Below, in pieces: positions 8,337 through 18,006 of a stretch of 54,565 nt of DNA; position 1 is the stretch's first letter; each line of letters opens with the position of its first letter. Made by a program: the position numbers and the translations under genes. The DNA comes from Micromonospora globispora. Lineage in GTDB: Bacteria > Actinomycetota > Actinomycetes > Mycobacteriales > Micromonosporaceae. The stretch is from contig NZ_QGGF01000496.1 in NCBI RefSeq assembly GCF_003857015.1, forward strand, positions 1 to 54,565, given 5' to 3'. The notes under the pieces were generated by a model. That model was not told where the DNA came from. It saw nothing but the letters and a program-made list of their open reading frames with translations, and ran no database searches.

Positions 8337-10174
8337 GCGGCGACGCGACCTTGGCCGCCGTCCCCACGGCCGCCGGTCAGCGGGTCCGGGACGGCCTGCG
8401 CGCGGTCGCCGAGTGGTCCGCGCCGGCGGTGGCGCTCGCCCTGGGGGTCTGGGCGCTGCGCCGGGGAGACGCGGCCGACATCGGGTCGCTCGGCCTGGTC
8501 ACCGCGCTCCGCCCCGAGCTGTACGTCGCGCTCGCGCTGCTGACGGCGAGCTTCCTGCACGGTGTCTTCCGTGCCCGCCCGGCACCCGACGCGCTGCTCG
8601 CCGCGCACGTGGCGGTGCTCGTCGTCCTGCTCTTCGGCGCGGCGCCGATCATCGAGCCGCTGCCCCGGGTCATCTCCGGTTGGCTGCACGTCGGTTTCGC
8701 CGACTACATCGCCCGGACCGGGGAGACGTTGCCGCAGTTGGACGCCCGCTTCAGTTGGCCGGGGTTCTTCGCGCTGACGGCGATGGCGACCCGCGCGGCC
8801 GGCCTGCCGGACGCCATGCCGCTGCTCGCCTGGGCGCCCGTGGGATTCAACCTGCTCTTCGGCGCGGCCGTGTTCCGGCTGGCCCGCGACACGTCGTCGG
8901 ACGCGCGGACGGCGTGGCTCGCCCTCTGGCTGTTCTTCCCGGCGAACTGGGTGGGGCAGGACTACTTCGGCCCGCAGGCGATGAACTACCTCTTCTACCT
9001 GGTCCTGATGATGGTGCTGCTCCGCTGGTTCCGCCCGGACCGGTACGGCGGCCTGCACCAGGAGCGGCCCCCGAGGAGTCCGGTCGCCCTGCTGCTGCGG
9101 GTGCTGCGGCTGCCGCCGAGGCCGCTGCTGCGCGAACCGATCGCCCAAGCGACCGGTCCGGCCTCGCTGGTCGGTCTGGTCGCGGTGGTCCTCGCCGTCT
9201 TCGCGGCCAGCGCGGTGAGCCACCAGCTCACCCCGATCGCGATCGTGGTCAGCGTCGGGGCGTTGGTGCTGGTCCGCCGCTGCACCCTCCGTAGGCTGCC
9301 GGTCCTGCTCGCCGTCCTGCTGACGGCCTACATCAGCTACGGCGCCGTGCCGTACTGGGCGGGGCACCTGCACGACATGTTCGGCTCCTTCGGAAACGTC
9401 GGCGGCACGATCAACCACGGGGCGGTCGAGCGGGTACGGGGCGACGAGGGGCACCAGACGGTGGTGCTGCTGCGACTCGTCCTCGCCGTGGCGGTCTGGG
9501 GGCTGGCCGCGATCGGGGCGTGGCGGCGGATGCGCCGCGGACACGGCGACCTCGGGCTGCTGGCCCTCGCCGGGGCGCCGTTCCTCCTGCTGGGAATGCA
9601 GAGCTACGGCGGGGAGATCTTCCTCCGGGTGTACGCCTTCGCCCTGCCGTTCATGGTGGTCCTGCTGGCCGGCCTGCTGGTCCCGGTCTGGCCGGCGCGG
9701 CACCGCGTCCCCGCGGCGGTGCTGGCGGGCGCGCTGAGCACCGTCCTGATCGGCGCGTTCTTCGTCGCCCGGTACGGCAACGAGTCCTTCGAGCGGGTGC
9801 GCCCGGGGGACCACCGCGCGGTGGAGTGGCTCTACGACCACGCGCCGGCGGGTACCTCGTTCGTCTCGGTGACGTCGAACGTGCCGTGGCGGACGGAGGG
9901 CGTCGAGCGGTACCGGTACCGGCCCATCGGCGACGACCTCGGCCCGACGACGATCGGCGCGATCGAGGACGAGATGCGAGGGAACCCGAAGGGCGCCTAC
10001 CTGATCTTCACGAAGGGCCAGTTCGTCTTCGCCGAGACGTTCCTGGGCAAGCCGCACGGCTGGGGCGAGGGCCTGGAACGCCAGGTCGTCGACTCGGGGA
10101 AGTTCCGGCTGGTCTATACCAGCACGGAGGCGAGGATCTACGTCCTCGGGGCGAGCCGAGGGGGTGACCGGTGA
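8333..10174 (+). CDS. polytopic membrane protein, probable polysaccharide polymerase or membrane glycosyltransferase
   Basis: The 613-residue protein starts at GTG 8333, overlapping the flippase stop. About twelve predicted TM helices occupy residues 20-490, followed by a soluble C-terminal domain of about 120 residues (RPGDHRAVEWLYDHAPAGT onward). The loop with WVGQDYFGPQAMNYLFYL resembles periplasmic loops of GT-C enzymes or Wzy-like polymerases, but I see no decisive catalytic signature. Its place after the flippase fits polymerisation or lipid-sugar-dependent transfer outside the membrane. The exact family is uncertain. Confidence 0.7.
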   Translation: MSGDATLAAVPTAAGQRVRDGLRAVAEWSAPAVALALGVWALRRGDAADIGSLGLVTALRPELYVALALLTASFLHGVFRARPAPDALLAAHVAVLVVLLFGAAPIIEPLPRVISGWLHVGFADYIARTGETLPQLDARFSWPGFFALTAMATRAAGLPDAMPLLAWAPVGFNLLFGAAVFRLARDTSSDARTAWLALWLFFPANWVGQDYFGPQAMNYLFYLVLMMVLLRWFRPDRYGGLHQERPPRSPVALLLRVLRLPPRPLLREPIAQATGPASLVGLVAVVLAVFAASAVSHQLTPIAIVVSVGALVLVRRCTLRRLPVLLAVLLTAYISYGAVPYWAGHLHDMFGSFGNVGGTINHGAVERVRGDEGHQTVVLLRLVLAVAVWGLAAIGAWRRMRRGHGDLGLLALAGAPFLLLGMQSYGGEIFLRVYAFALPFMVVLLAGLLVPVWPARHRVPAAVLAGALSTVLIGAFFVARYGNESFERVRPGDHRAVEWLYDHAPAGTSFVSVTSNVPWRTEGVERYRYRPIGDDLGPTTIGAIEDEMRGNPKGAYLIFTKGQFVFAETFLGKPHGWGEGLERQVVDSGKFRLVYTSTEARIYVLGASRGGDR

Positions 10175-10605
10175 CCGAGATCGCCGAACCTCGCATCGAC
10201 GTACCCGAGCAGCGGGCCCTTCCCGCTGCCGCGGACTCCCCGCCACCCCCGCCCTGGCCGGCGCTGCTGATCGTCCTCGTCGGGCCGGGGGTGCTGGCCC
10301 TGGTCGTCTGGGACGGGCCGAGCGCCCTGCGGGCGGTCAGCGTCCTCGCCTACCTCGCCGTGGTGCCGGGACTGGCGTGCGCGCGCCTGATCCGGATGTC
10401 GGACGGCCTCAGCCGGTTCGTCATCGGCGTCGCGCTCAGCCTCGCCCTCGGGGTGCTGGTCGCGCAGGGCATGATCCAGCTGCACCGGTGGTCGCCGCTG
10501 CTCGGCCTCTCCACCCTCACGACGATCGCGTCGCTGGCCGCCGTGACTGAGCTGGCCCGGGACGTGCGGGAGCACCGGCGAGGGCGGGGGGTGGCGGCGG
10601 AATGA
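10171..10605 (+). CDS. small membrane protein of the polysaccharide operon
   Basis: The 144-residue product starts at GTG 10171 after GAGGGGGTGACC and overlaps the upstream gene by 4 nt. A Pro-rich cytoplasmic N-terminus is followed by about four hydrophobic segments, including ALLIVLVGPGVLALVVW and AVSVLAYLAVVPGLACARLI. The C-terminus is basic (REHRRGRG). No enzymatic motif is visible. It is likely an accessory subunit of the export or polymerisation complex, inferred only from tight coupling. Confidence 0.7.
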   Translation: MTEIAEPRIDVPEQRALPAAADSPPPPPWPALLIVLVGPGVLALVVWDGPSALRAVSVLAYLAVVPGLACARLIRMSDGLSRFVIGVALSLALGVLVAQGMIQLHRWSPLLGLSTLTTIASLAAVTELARDVREHRRGRGVAAE

Positions 10606-10814
10606 CGGCCATCGCGCTGAGCGTGGTACGGGCCGGGCCGGTCCAGGCGGCCGTGCTCGCCCTGCTGCTGCTGGCGCTGATCGCCCGGATCGTGCTGCAG
10701 CTCGCCGCCGAGCCGGCGCGGCGGAACCTCCTCCGGGGCCTGGACCTGGCCGCCGCACCGCTGCTCGTCGCGTTCGTCATCATCGTCGTCGAACGGTTCG
10801 TCGCCCTGAGCTGA
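10602..10814 (+). CDS. 70-residue two-helix membrane protein
   Basis: ATG 10602 overlaps the preceding stop (ATGA). The product has two hydrophobic segments (VQAAVLALLLLALIARIVLQL and LDLAAAPLLVAFVIIVVERFV) joined by a short basic loop. No family is recognised. It closes the nine-gene operon and is followed by a weak hairpin. Translational coupling supports it being real despite its size. Confidence 0.6.
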   Translation: MTAIALSVVRAGPVQAAVLALLLLALIARIVLQLAAEPARRNLLRGLDLAAAPLLVAFVIIVVERFVALS

Positions 10815-10824
10815 CCGGCCCGGC

Positions 10825-10839
10825 GTGCCGCCGCGGCAC
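10825..10839 (+). terminator. possible weak terminator hairpin after polysaccharide operon
   Basis: GTGCCGC and GCGGCAC form a short inverted repeat 10 nt after the last stop. There is no U-tract and the loop is very small, so the role is uncertain. Confidence 0.3.
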
Positions 10840-11267
10840 TGCGGGCGCGGACCGGCGGCCTGTCGAGAGATCCGCTGGTCCACGGGGCGGTGGTCCCGCC
10901 GACGGGGGGACCTGCGGCCCTGTTGGTCGGCCGGGGTGCGGGACATGATGAACGTGCGACGCCCGCCGGAAGCGGAGGGCCCGGAACCGGAGAGGTTGAG
11001 CGCGGTCGGTACGGCCGTAAGACTCACCGTCATCAAAACGGTTCATCCGGTGCCCGGCGACCCACCCTTCCGACGGGCGCCAACGCGTGCGCAGGTCACC
11101 GCGGCTCACCACCGCACGATCATCTATTGACGATCGTCGATCAGTAGTCGGGCGGCGTCATGCCGCCGGACTTACAGTAAGCCTCCCGGGGTCTGTGTGC
11201 GGCCCGATCCCCCATCAAGCCGCACCTCGGCCGGGTGTCCCCCATCCGCGCGAAAGAGGTGACTCGC
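10840..11267. other. intergenic region with small palindromes
   Basis: About 430 bp without a convincing gene. It contains the palindrome GACGATCGTC (11129-11138), a GGCGGC/GCCGCC hairpin (11151-11167) and the near-palindrome CTTACAGTAAG (11171-11181), any of which could be an operator for the downstream secreted hydrolase. No clear -35/-10 pair was found. Confidence 0.4.
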
Positions 11268-12104
11268 GTGAGACCTGCCCCCGCCATCTTCCGTCGTGGC
11301 CTGTCGGTCCTGGTTGCCGCCCTGGCCGCCGTCCTGCTTCTGCCCGCCCCGGCCAGCGCCGCCAGCGCACCGGACTCCATGGCGAGCACGGGCGACTCGA
11401 TCACCCGCGGGTTCAACGCCTGCGGCTGGTACACCGACTGCACGTACCGGTCGTTCAGCACCGGTGGCTCCACCCTGGTCAACAGCCACTACCTGCGCAT
11501 CCTGGCGAAGAACCCGGCCATCTCCGGCCACAACTACAACGACGCCCGCTCCGGCGCGAAGGCCTCGGCCATGCCGGGCCAGGCCTCGACGGCGGTGTCG
11601 CAGAAGGTCCAGTACGTCACGATCCTGATCGGCGCGAACGACGCCTGCACCAGCTCCGAGTCCACGATGACGCCGGTGACCACCTACCGCTCCTACATCG
11701 ACAGTGCCTTGCGCACTTTGAAGTCCGGTCTGCCGAACGCCCGGGTCGCCGTGATCAGCATCCCGGACATCTACCGGCTGTGGTACATCGGGCACACCAA
11801 CCTGACCGCACTGTCGGTCTGGGAGACGTACGGCATCTGCCAGTCGATGCTCGACCGGGCGTGGTCCACGTCCAGCACCGACGAGGCACGGCGGCAGCGG
11901 GTACGTCAGCGGGTCATCGCGTACAACACCCAGCTCGCCGAGGCCTGCGCCGCGTACGGCCCGAAGTGCGACTTCGACGACAACGCGGTGTTCAACTACC
12001 GGTTCACCCTGTCGCAGGTCTCCGGCTGGGACTACTTCCACCCGAGCACGAGTGGACAGGCAGCGCTGGCCCGGGTCTCCTACGCCGCCGGCTTCAACTG
12101 GTAG
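11268..12104 (+). CDS. secreted SGNH/GDSL-type hydrolase
   Basis: GTG 11268 is preferred because AAAGAGGTGA lies just upstream; an in-frame GTG at 11235 lacks this. The 278-residue precursor has a Sec signal peptide (FRRGLSVLVAALAAVLLLPAPASA). The mature enzyme carries SGNH block I (GDSITRG, nucleophile Ser), block III (GAND) and block V (DYFHPS, catalytic Asp-His). It would hydrolyse acyl or acetyl esters outside the cell. Several Cys pairs suggest disulfides. It is monocistronic, bounded by a strong terminator. Confidence 0.88.
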   Translation: MRPAPAIFRRGLSVLVAALAAVLLLPAPASAASAPDSMASTGDSITRGFNACGWYTDCTYRSFSTGGSTLVNSHYLRILAKNPAISGHNYNDARSGAKASAMPGQASTAVSQKVQYVTILIGANDACTSSESTMTPVTTYRSYIDSALRTLKSGLPNARVAVISIPDIYRLWYIGHTNLTALSVWETYGICQSMLDRAWSTSSTDEARRQRVRQRVIAYNTQLAEACAAYGPKCDFDDNAVFNYRFTLSQVSGWDYFHPSTSGQAALARVSYAAGFNW

Positions 12105-12112
12105 CACCCGAC

Positions 12113-12145
12113 AGCGGCCTTCCCGGTATGACCGGGAAGGCCGCT
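12113..12145 (+). terminator. strong hairpin terminator
   Basis: AGCGGCCTTCCCGGT and ACCGGGAAGGCCGCT form a perfect 15-bp stem with a 3-nt loop, 8 nt after the GDSL stop codon. The T-tract is weak, as is usual in actinomycetes. Confidence 0.85.
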
Positions 12146-12191
12146 CTCGTGCGGCTCGCATGGCCCGCGCCGCAGCGGGTACGGGTGGGCC

Positions 12192-13478
12192 GTGGGACGC
12201 TACGACGACGAGGTGACCGGGCTCGCGGCCCCGCTGGTGGACCCGGGCGACCTGGACGTGCTGCTGGACCGCGTGGCCGACGCCCGAGTGGTGATGCTCG
12301 GCGAGGCGAGCCACGGGACGCACGAGTTCTACACCTGGCGGGCGGCGATCAGCCGGCGGTTGATCGAGGAGAAGGGCTTCTCGTTCGTCGCCGTGGAGGG
12401 CGACTGGCCCGACTGCGACCGAGTGGACCGCAGCGTGCGCCGCCGGTCCGACGCGCCGGACGATCCGCGCGACGCGCTCGCCACGTTCGAGCGCTGGCCG
12501 ACCTGGATGTGGGCCAACGAGGAGATCGTCGACTTCACCCGGTGGCTTTACACCCACAACGGGTCGGTCGACGAGCCGGCCCGGGTCGGCTTCCACGGCC
12601 TCGACGTGTACTCGCTCTGGGAGTCGCTGCGCGAGATCCTCATCTGGCTTCGCGAACACGATCCGGAGCAGGTGCCCGCTGCGCTGGCCGCGTACCGCTG
12701 CTTCCAGCCGTACGAGGAGAACGCGCAAGAGTACGCGCTGGCCACCCGGCTGGTACCGACCAACTGCGAGAACGAGGTGGTGGACCTGCTCGTCGGGCTC
12801 CGCGAGCGGGCCGCGGCCGAGAGCGACGGCCGCTTCGGGGTGTGGCAGAACGCCGAGGTGGTCGCCGGCGCCGAGCGCTACTACCGGACGATGGCCCGCG
12901 GCGGCCGGGAGTCCTGGAACGTCCGCGACCAGCACATGGACGACACGCTCGACCGGCTCCTGCGCCGCTACGGCCCGGGGGCGAAGGCGGTCGTCTGGGC
13001 GCACAACACCCACGTCGGGGACGCCCGCGCCACCGACATGGCCGACGCAGGCGAGATCAACATCGGCCAGCTCGCCCGTGAACGGTACGGCCCCGACCAG
13101 GTCGTGCTGATCGGCTTCGGCACGCACCACGGCACCGTGGTCGCGGGCGACGCCTGGGGCGCGCCGATGGAGGTGATGCCGGTGCCACCCAGCCGACGGC
13201 ACTCGCTGGAGGAGGTCCTGCACGGCGCCGCGCCGGCCCAGGCGCTGTTCGTCTTCCCCCGTGACGAGCGGCTCGACCTGCTCACCGACGAACTCGACCA
13301 CCGGGCGATCGGCGTCGTCTACCACCCCGAACGGGAGAGCTGGGGCAACTACGTCCCGACCGTGCTCGGCGAACGCTACGACGCCTTCTGTTGGATCGAC
13401 GAGTCCCAGGCGGTCCGGCCGCTGCGCCTCCGGCCGACCAGCCTGGCCGAGCCGGAGACGTACCCGTCGGGCGTCTGA
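12192..13478 (+). CDS. erythromycin esterase family protein
   Basis: The 428-residue protein starts at GTG 12192. It has the family signature GEASHGTHEFY near residue 37 and VAVEGDWPDC near residue 70, with VWAHNTHVGD near residue 275, as in EreA/EreB-like and succinoglycan-biosynthesis-associated hydrolases. Catalytic His and Glu are present. Family members open macrolide lactones or act on unknown esters; most chromosomal copies have no proven antibiotic role. The next gene begins 6 nt downstream, so the two are probably co-transcribed. No leader peptide is visible, so it is cytoplasmic. Confidence 0.85.
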   Translation: MGRYDDEVTGLAAPLVDPGDLDVLLDRVADARVVMLGEASHGTHEFYTWRAAISRRLIEEKGFSFVAVEGDWPDCDRVDRSVRRRSDAPDDPRDALATFERWPTWMWANEEIVDFTRWLYTHNGSVDEPARVGFHGLDVYSLWESLREILIWLREHDPEQVPAALAAYRCFQPYEENAQEYALATRLVPTNCENEVVDLLVGLRERAAAESDGRFGVWQNAEVVAGAERYYRTMARGGRESWNVRDQHMDDTLDRLLRRYGPGAKAVVWAHNTHVGDARATDMADAGEINIGQLARERYGPDQVVLIGFGTHHGTVVAGDAWGAPMEVMPVPPSRRHSLEEVLHGAAPAQALFVFPRDERLDLLTDELDHRAIGVVYHPERESWGNYVPTVLGERYDAFCWIDESQAVRPLRLRPTSLAEPETYPSGV

Positions 13479-13484
13479 CGGGTC

Positions 13485-14996
13485 GTGCTGACGCGCATCC
13501 ACCGGCTGATTTTCGAGGGGCAGCGGCACCCGGTGAGGCACTGGCAGGATGGCCGGATGGACCTCGACTCCGGCGCTGGGCTGCTGCACCGGCTGACGTC
13601 GTACGTGCCGAACCGTGAGTGGGACGTGGGGGTGGACGACCCGCGTATCCGCCGCGACCTCGTTCCGAACGACCCGGAGACCCTGCCGCCGCCGATGAAG
13701 GGCTACCCGGACGGGCTTGCGGTCCTGGCGCTGCCGCGCGATCTCCCCGACCCCGGGGTCCCCGCGACGGCCGTCCTCGCCGGGATGCCGGCTGCGACGC
13801 AGCCGCTCGACGCGGCGCAGCTCGGCCGGGTGCTCTTCCTCGGTGCCGGCGTGGTCCGCACCGGGCAGCGCAACGGTCGCCGCTTCCTCTACCGCGCCTC
13901 CGGCTCGGCGGGGGCCCGGTTCCCGCTGGAGGTCTACGCGAGCACGCGCGGCGTCGCCGGGGTCCCGGACGGCGTGTACTGGTACGACGGGGCGCAGCAC
14001 GCCCTCGTCCAGGTCGCTCCCGCCGCCACCGGCTCGGTCACCACGCTCGTGGTCACCGGCGTGCCGTGGCGGACGGGGTGGCGTTACGCCGAGCGCGGGT
14101 GGCGGCACCTCTACTGGGACGCCGGGACGCTGCTCTCCCAACTGTCGGCGGCGGCCGCGAGCGCCGGCCTGTCCCCACGGCTCCGGTCGCTCTTCCCGGA
14201 CGCCCTGGTGCGCCGGCTGGTCGGCGCGGACGGGGTGCACGAGTACCCCCTGGCGCTGCTGTCCCTCGGGGACGGCGAGCCGGCGATCGGCCCCAGCGGG
14301 CCGGCGGCTGCCGGTGAGCTGCCACCGGTGGAGCTGCCACTGTGCACCGCCGCCCAGCGGGCCGGCGAGCGGGACGACCTCGGGGCACCCTGGCCCGAAG
14401 CGCCTACGCTCCCGGACTTCCCTCCGTCCGACTCGCTCGACGAGGTCGTGCGGCGGCGCGGTTCGCAGCGGCGCATGGACCGGTCCCGGACGCTGCCCCG
14501 GCCGCTGCTGGAGTGGTCCATGGCCGCGGCCCTGCGCGGCGTGCAGGTGCCGCACTGGGTCGCCGTCCACGGCGTCGACGACGTGGCACCCGGCCTCTAC
14601 CGGTGGCCCGACCTGTCGGTTCCGCTGCGGGCCGGCGACCTGCGCGACGAACTGCTGCGGATCTGCCTGGACCAGTCGCTCGCCGGCGACGCGGCGTACG
14701 TGGTCATCGCGGCCACGCCGCTGGCAACCCTCGACGACCGCACCTACCGCGACGCCCAGCTCGCCGCCGGGCTGGTCGAGGGCCGGCTGCACCTGGCCGC
14801 ATACGCCCTCGGCGCGGGCGCCTCCGGAATGACCTTCATCGACTCGCAGGTCCCGAGCCTGCTGTCCGAGCCGGACGACCTGGCGACGCTCCTCTTCACC
14901 TGCGTCGGCGTTCCCGAGTACGCGTCACGCAGCGGTGGCGGCCCGGGCGCACCCGTCGAGGTCCGGCCCGTCATGCCGCGCATCGGCCAGTCGTGA
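13485..14996 (+). CDS. tandem nitroreductase-fold protein (SagB/ThcOx-like)
   Basis: The 503-residue protein starts at GTG 13485, 6 nt after the erythromycin esterase gene; ATG 13557 is an alternative. Two halves each resemble the FMN-dependent nitroreductase fold. The second, about residues 310-500, starts with DEVVRRRGSQRRMDRS, the FMN-phosphate-binding RRS-type motif, and contains HLAAYALGAGASGMTFID. The first half (RFLYRASGSAGARFPLEVY) matches the SagB-type oxidase N-terminal domain. SagB enzymes oxidise azolines in RiPP pathways, but no precursor or cyclodehydratase gene is nearby, so the role here is unknown. Confidence 0.75.
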   Translation: MLTRIHRLIFEGQRHPVRHWQDGRMDLDSGAGLLHRLTSYVPNREWDVGVDDPRIRRDLVPNDPETLPPPMKGYPDGLAVLALPRDLPDPGVPATAVLAGMPAATQPLDAAQLGRVLFLGAGVVRTGQRNGRRFLYRASGSAGARFPLEVYASTRGVAGVPDGVYWYDGAQHALVQVAPAATGSVTTLVVTGVPWRTGWRYAERGWRHLYWDAGTLLSQLSAAAASAGLSPRLRSLFPDALVRRLVGADGVHEYPLALLSLGDGEPAIGPSGPAAAGELPPVELPLCTAAQRAGERDDLGAPWPEAPTLPDFPPSDSLDEVVRRRGSQRRMDRSRTLPRPLLEWSMAAALRGVQVPHWVAVHGVDDVAPGLYRWPDLSVPLRAGDLRDELLRICLDQSLAGDAAYVVIAATPLATLDDRTYRDAQLAAGLVEGRLHLAAYALGAGASGMTFIDSQVPSLLSEPDDLATLLFTCVGVPEYASRSGGGPGAPVEVRPVMPRIGQS

Positions 14997-15098
14997 CGTT
15001 CCCTCTCGGGTGACCCCTCGGGCAGCCTGGTCGCCGGCGTCCCCCACCACCTGAACCGCCACCGGATGCGACCCTGGTTCCCCCCTCCGCAGCCGGAC

Positions 15099-15132
15099 GC
15101 CGGCCCCTGCCGTTTCCGCGGCAGGGGTCGGC
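15099..15132. terminator. bidirectional terminator between convergent genes
   Basis: A 14-bp stem with core CCCCTGCCG / CGGCAGGGG, containing one G-U pair, lies between the nitroreductase gene (plus) and pntB (minus), about 100 bp after one stop and 11 bp from the other. Confidence 0.75.
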
Positions 15133-15143
15133 GTCGGGGTGGA

Positions 15144-16552
<1,409 letters not shown>

Positions 16553-16556
<4 letters not shown>

Positions 16557-16864
16557 CGCTCCTCCTCGGCGGGCTGCTTCGCGGCGGGGGCGCGGAACAT
16601 GGCGAGCATCCGGTTGGTCACCACGTATCCGCCCACCACGTTCATCGTGGCGAAGGCCGCGGCGACGAAACCCAGGACGTAGCCGAGCAGGTTGTCCGCG
16701 GTCACGGCGATCAGCATCGCGCCGACGAGCACGATGCCGTGGATCGAGTTGGCGGCCGACATCAACGGCGTGTGCAGGGTCGCCGGCACCTTGCTGATCA
16801 CCTCGAAGCCCACGAGCAGGCTCAGCAGGAAGATGCTCAGGTCGGCCAGGAGTTCCGGAGTCAT
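16553..16864 (-). CDS. pntAB: NAD(P) transhydrogenase subunit alpha part 2
   Basis: The 103-residue membrane protein starts at ATG 16864, overlapping the pntAA stop. It has three to four TM helices, with the motif HTPLMSAANSIHGIVLVGAM that is typical of the membrane portion of the alpha subunit. Separate alpha-1 and alpha-2 chains are the three-subunit arrangement known from Rhodospirillum rubrum. It completes the channel with PntB. Confidence 0.93.
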
Positions 16865-18006
16865 GACGTTGTCCTCTCCAGCAGACGGGCGACGCCCGCA
16901 TGGACGACGGCGCCGCCGTGGGTGACGACCACCCCCGCCTGGATCTCGTCGCCGGTGTCGACCGCCAGCGCCCCGTCGCGTACGAGGTGCAGCAGCAGCG
17001 CCGTGATGTTGCGGCTGTACGCGGCCGACGCGGCGGTGGGCATGGTGGCCGGCAGGTTGTCCGCCCCGATGACGGTGACCCCGTTCCCGGTCACGACGGT
17101 CCGGCCGGGCTCGGAGCCGGCCACGTTGCCCCCGAGCGGGCTCGCGGCGAGGTCGACGACCATCGAGCCCGGTTTCATCGCCTTCACCGCGTCGGCGGTC
17201 ACCAGCAGCGGCGGCCGCCGGCCGGGCACCTGCGCGGTGGTGATGACGACGTCGTGGCGGGCCACCTGCTCGGCGAGTTCCCGCTGCTGCGCCTGCTGCT
17301 CGTCCTCGGTCAGGGCGCGGGCGTACCCGCCCTCGCCACGGGCGTCGGCAACCGACGCCAGCTCCACGAAGGCCGCACCCAGCGATTCCACCTCACCGCG
17401 AGCGGCGGGGCGCACGTCGTAGGCCCGCACCACCGCCCCCAGCCGGCGGGCCGTACCGATCGCCTGCAGTCCCGCCACGCCGGCACCGAGGACCAGCACC
17501 TCGGCCGGTCGCGCGGTTCCGGCAGCCGTGATCAACAGCGGGAAGAACCGTTCGTACGCGTTGGCCGCGACCAGCACGGCCTTGTAGCCGGCGATGTTCG
17601 CCTGCGAGGTGAGCGCGTCCATCGTCTGGGCCCGGGAGAGCGTCCGCGGGACGCCGTCCACACTGACCATCGTCACGCCACGGGCGGCGAGATCGGCGGC
17701 GTACCCGGGTTGCCGCAACGGTGCGAACATGCCCACGACGGCCTGGCCGGCGCGCAGTCGCTCCGGCGGGACGAGGCCGATCGACAGCACCACGTCGGCG
17801 CGGTCGTACAACTCACCGGTGGTGACCACCTCGGCGCCGGCTTCGGCGTAGGAGTTGTTGTCGAACCAGCCGGCTGTACCGGCGTCGGATTCCACCACCA
17901 CCGTCATGCCGGCCGCGACCAGCCGGCCCACCCCGTCGGGGGTCAGCGCGACCCGCCGTTCGCCGGGCTCGTCCTCCCGGCGTACGCCCACCGTCAGCGG
18001 ATTCAT
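16861..18006 (-). CDS. pntAA: NAD(P) transhydrogenase subunit alpha part 1 (NAD-binding)
   Basis: The 381-residue soluble domain I starts at ATG 18006. It opens with VGVRREDEPGERRVALTPDG and has the NAD-binding Rossmann motif VLVLGAGVAGLQAIGTARRL, VRAYDVRPAARGEVESLGA, and the mobile-loop region around TEDEQQAQ. The start lies 194 nt inside the end of the upstream flavoprotein frame as read. If the flavoprotein lost one base near 18023-18030, it would instead end at 18003 and give the 4-nt ATGA overlap seen at the other junctions. Confidence 0.93.
   Translation of the reverse strand: MNPLTVGVRREDEPGERRVALTPDGVGRLVAAGMTVVVESDAGTAGWFDNNSYAEAGAEVVTTGELYDRADVVLSIGLVPPERLRAGQAVVGMFAPLRQPGYAADLAARGVTMVSVDGVPRTLSRAQTMDALTSQANIAGYKAVLVAANAYERFFPLLITAAGTARPAEVLVLGAGVAGLQAIGTARRLGAVVRAYDVRPAARGEVESLGAAFVELASVADARGEGGYARALTEDEQQAQQRELAEQVARHDVVITTAQVPGRRPPLLVTADAVKAMKPGSMVVDLAASPLGGNVAGSEPGRTVVTGNGVTVIGADNLPATMPTAASAAYSRNITALLLHLVRDGALAVDTGDEIQAGVVVTHGGAVVHAGVARLLERTTS

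Noticed and set aside
10840-11267. A riboswitch upstream of the secreted hydrolase
   Set aside because: Only small palindromes were seen; no known riboswitch core could be recognised by eye.
11172-14792. A 1,206-codon open frame on the minus strand
   Set aside because: It runs antisense to three well-supported genes (GDSL, erythromycin esterase, nitroreductase) and is Arg/Pro/Gly/Val-rich without domains, a typical effect of high GC.
13485-14996. Part of a RiPP azoline cluster because of SagB similarity
   Set aside because: No YcaO, SagC/D, precursor peptide or transporter gene lies nearby.
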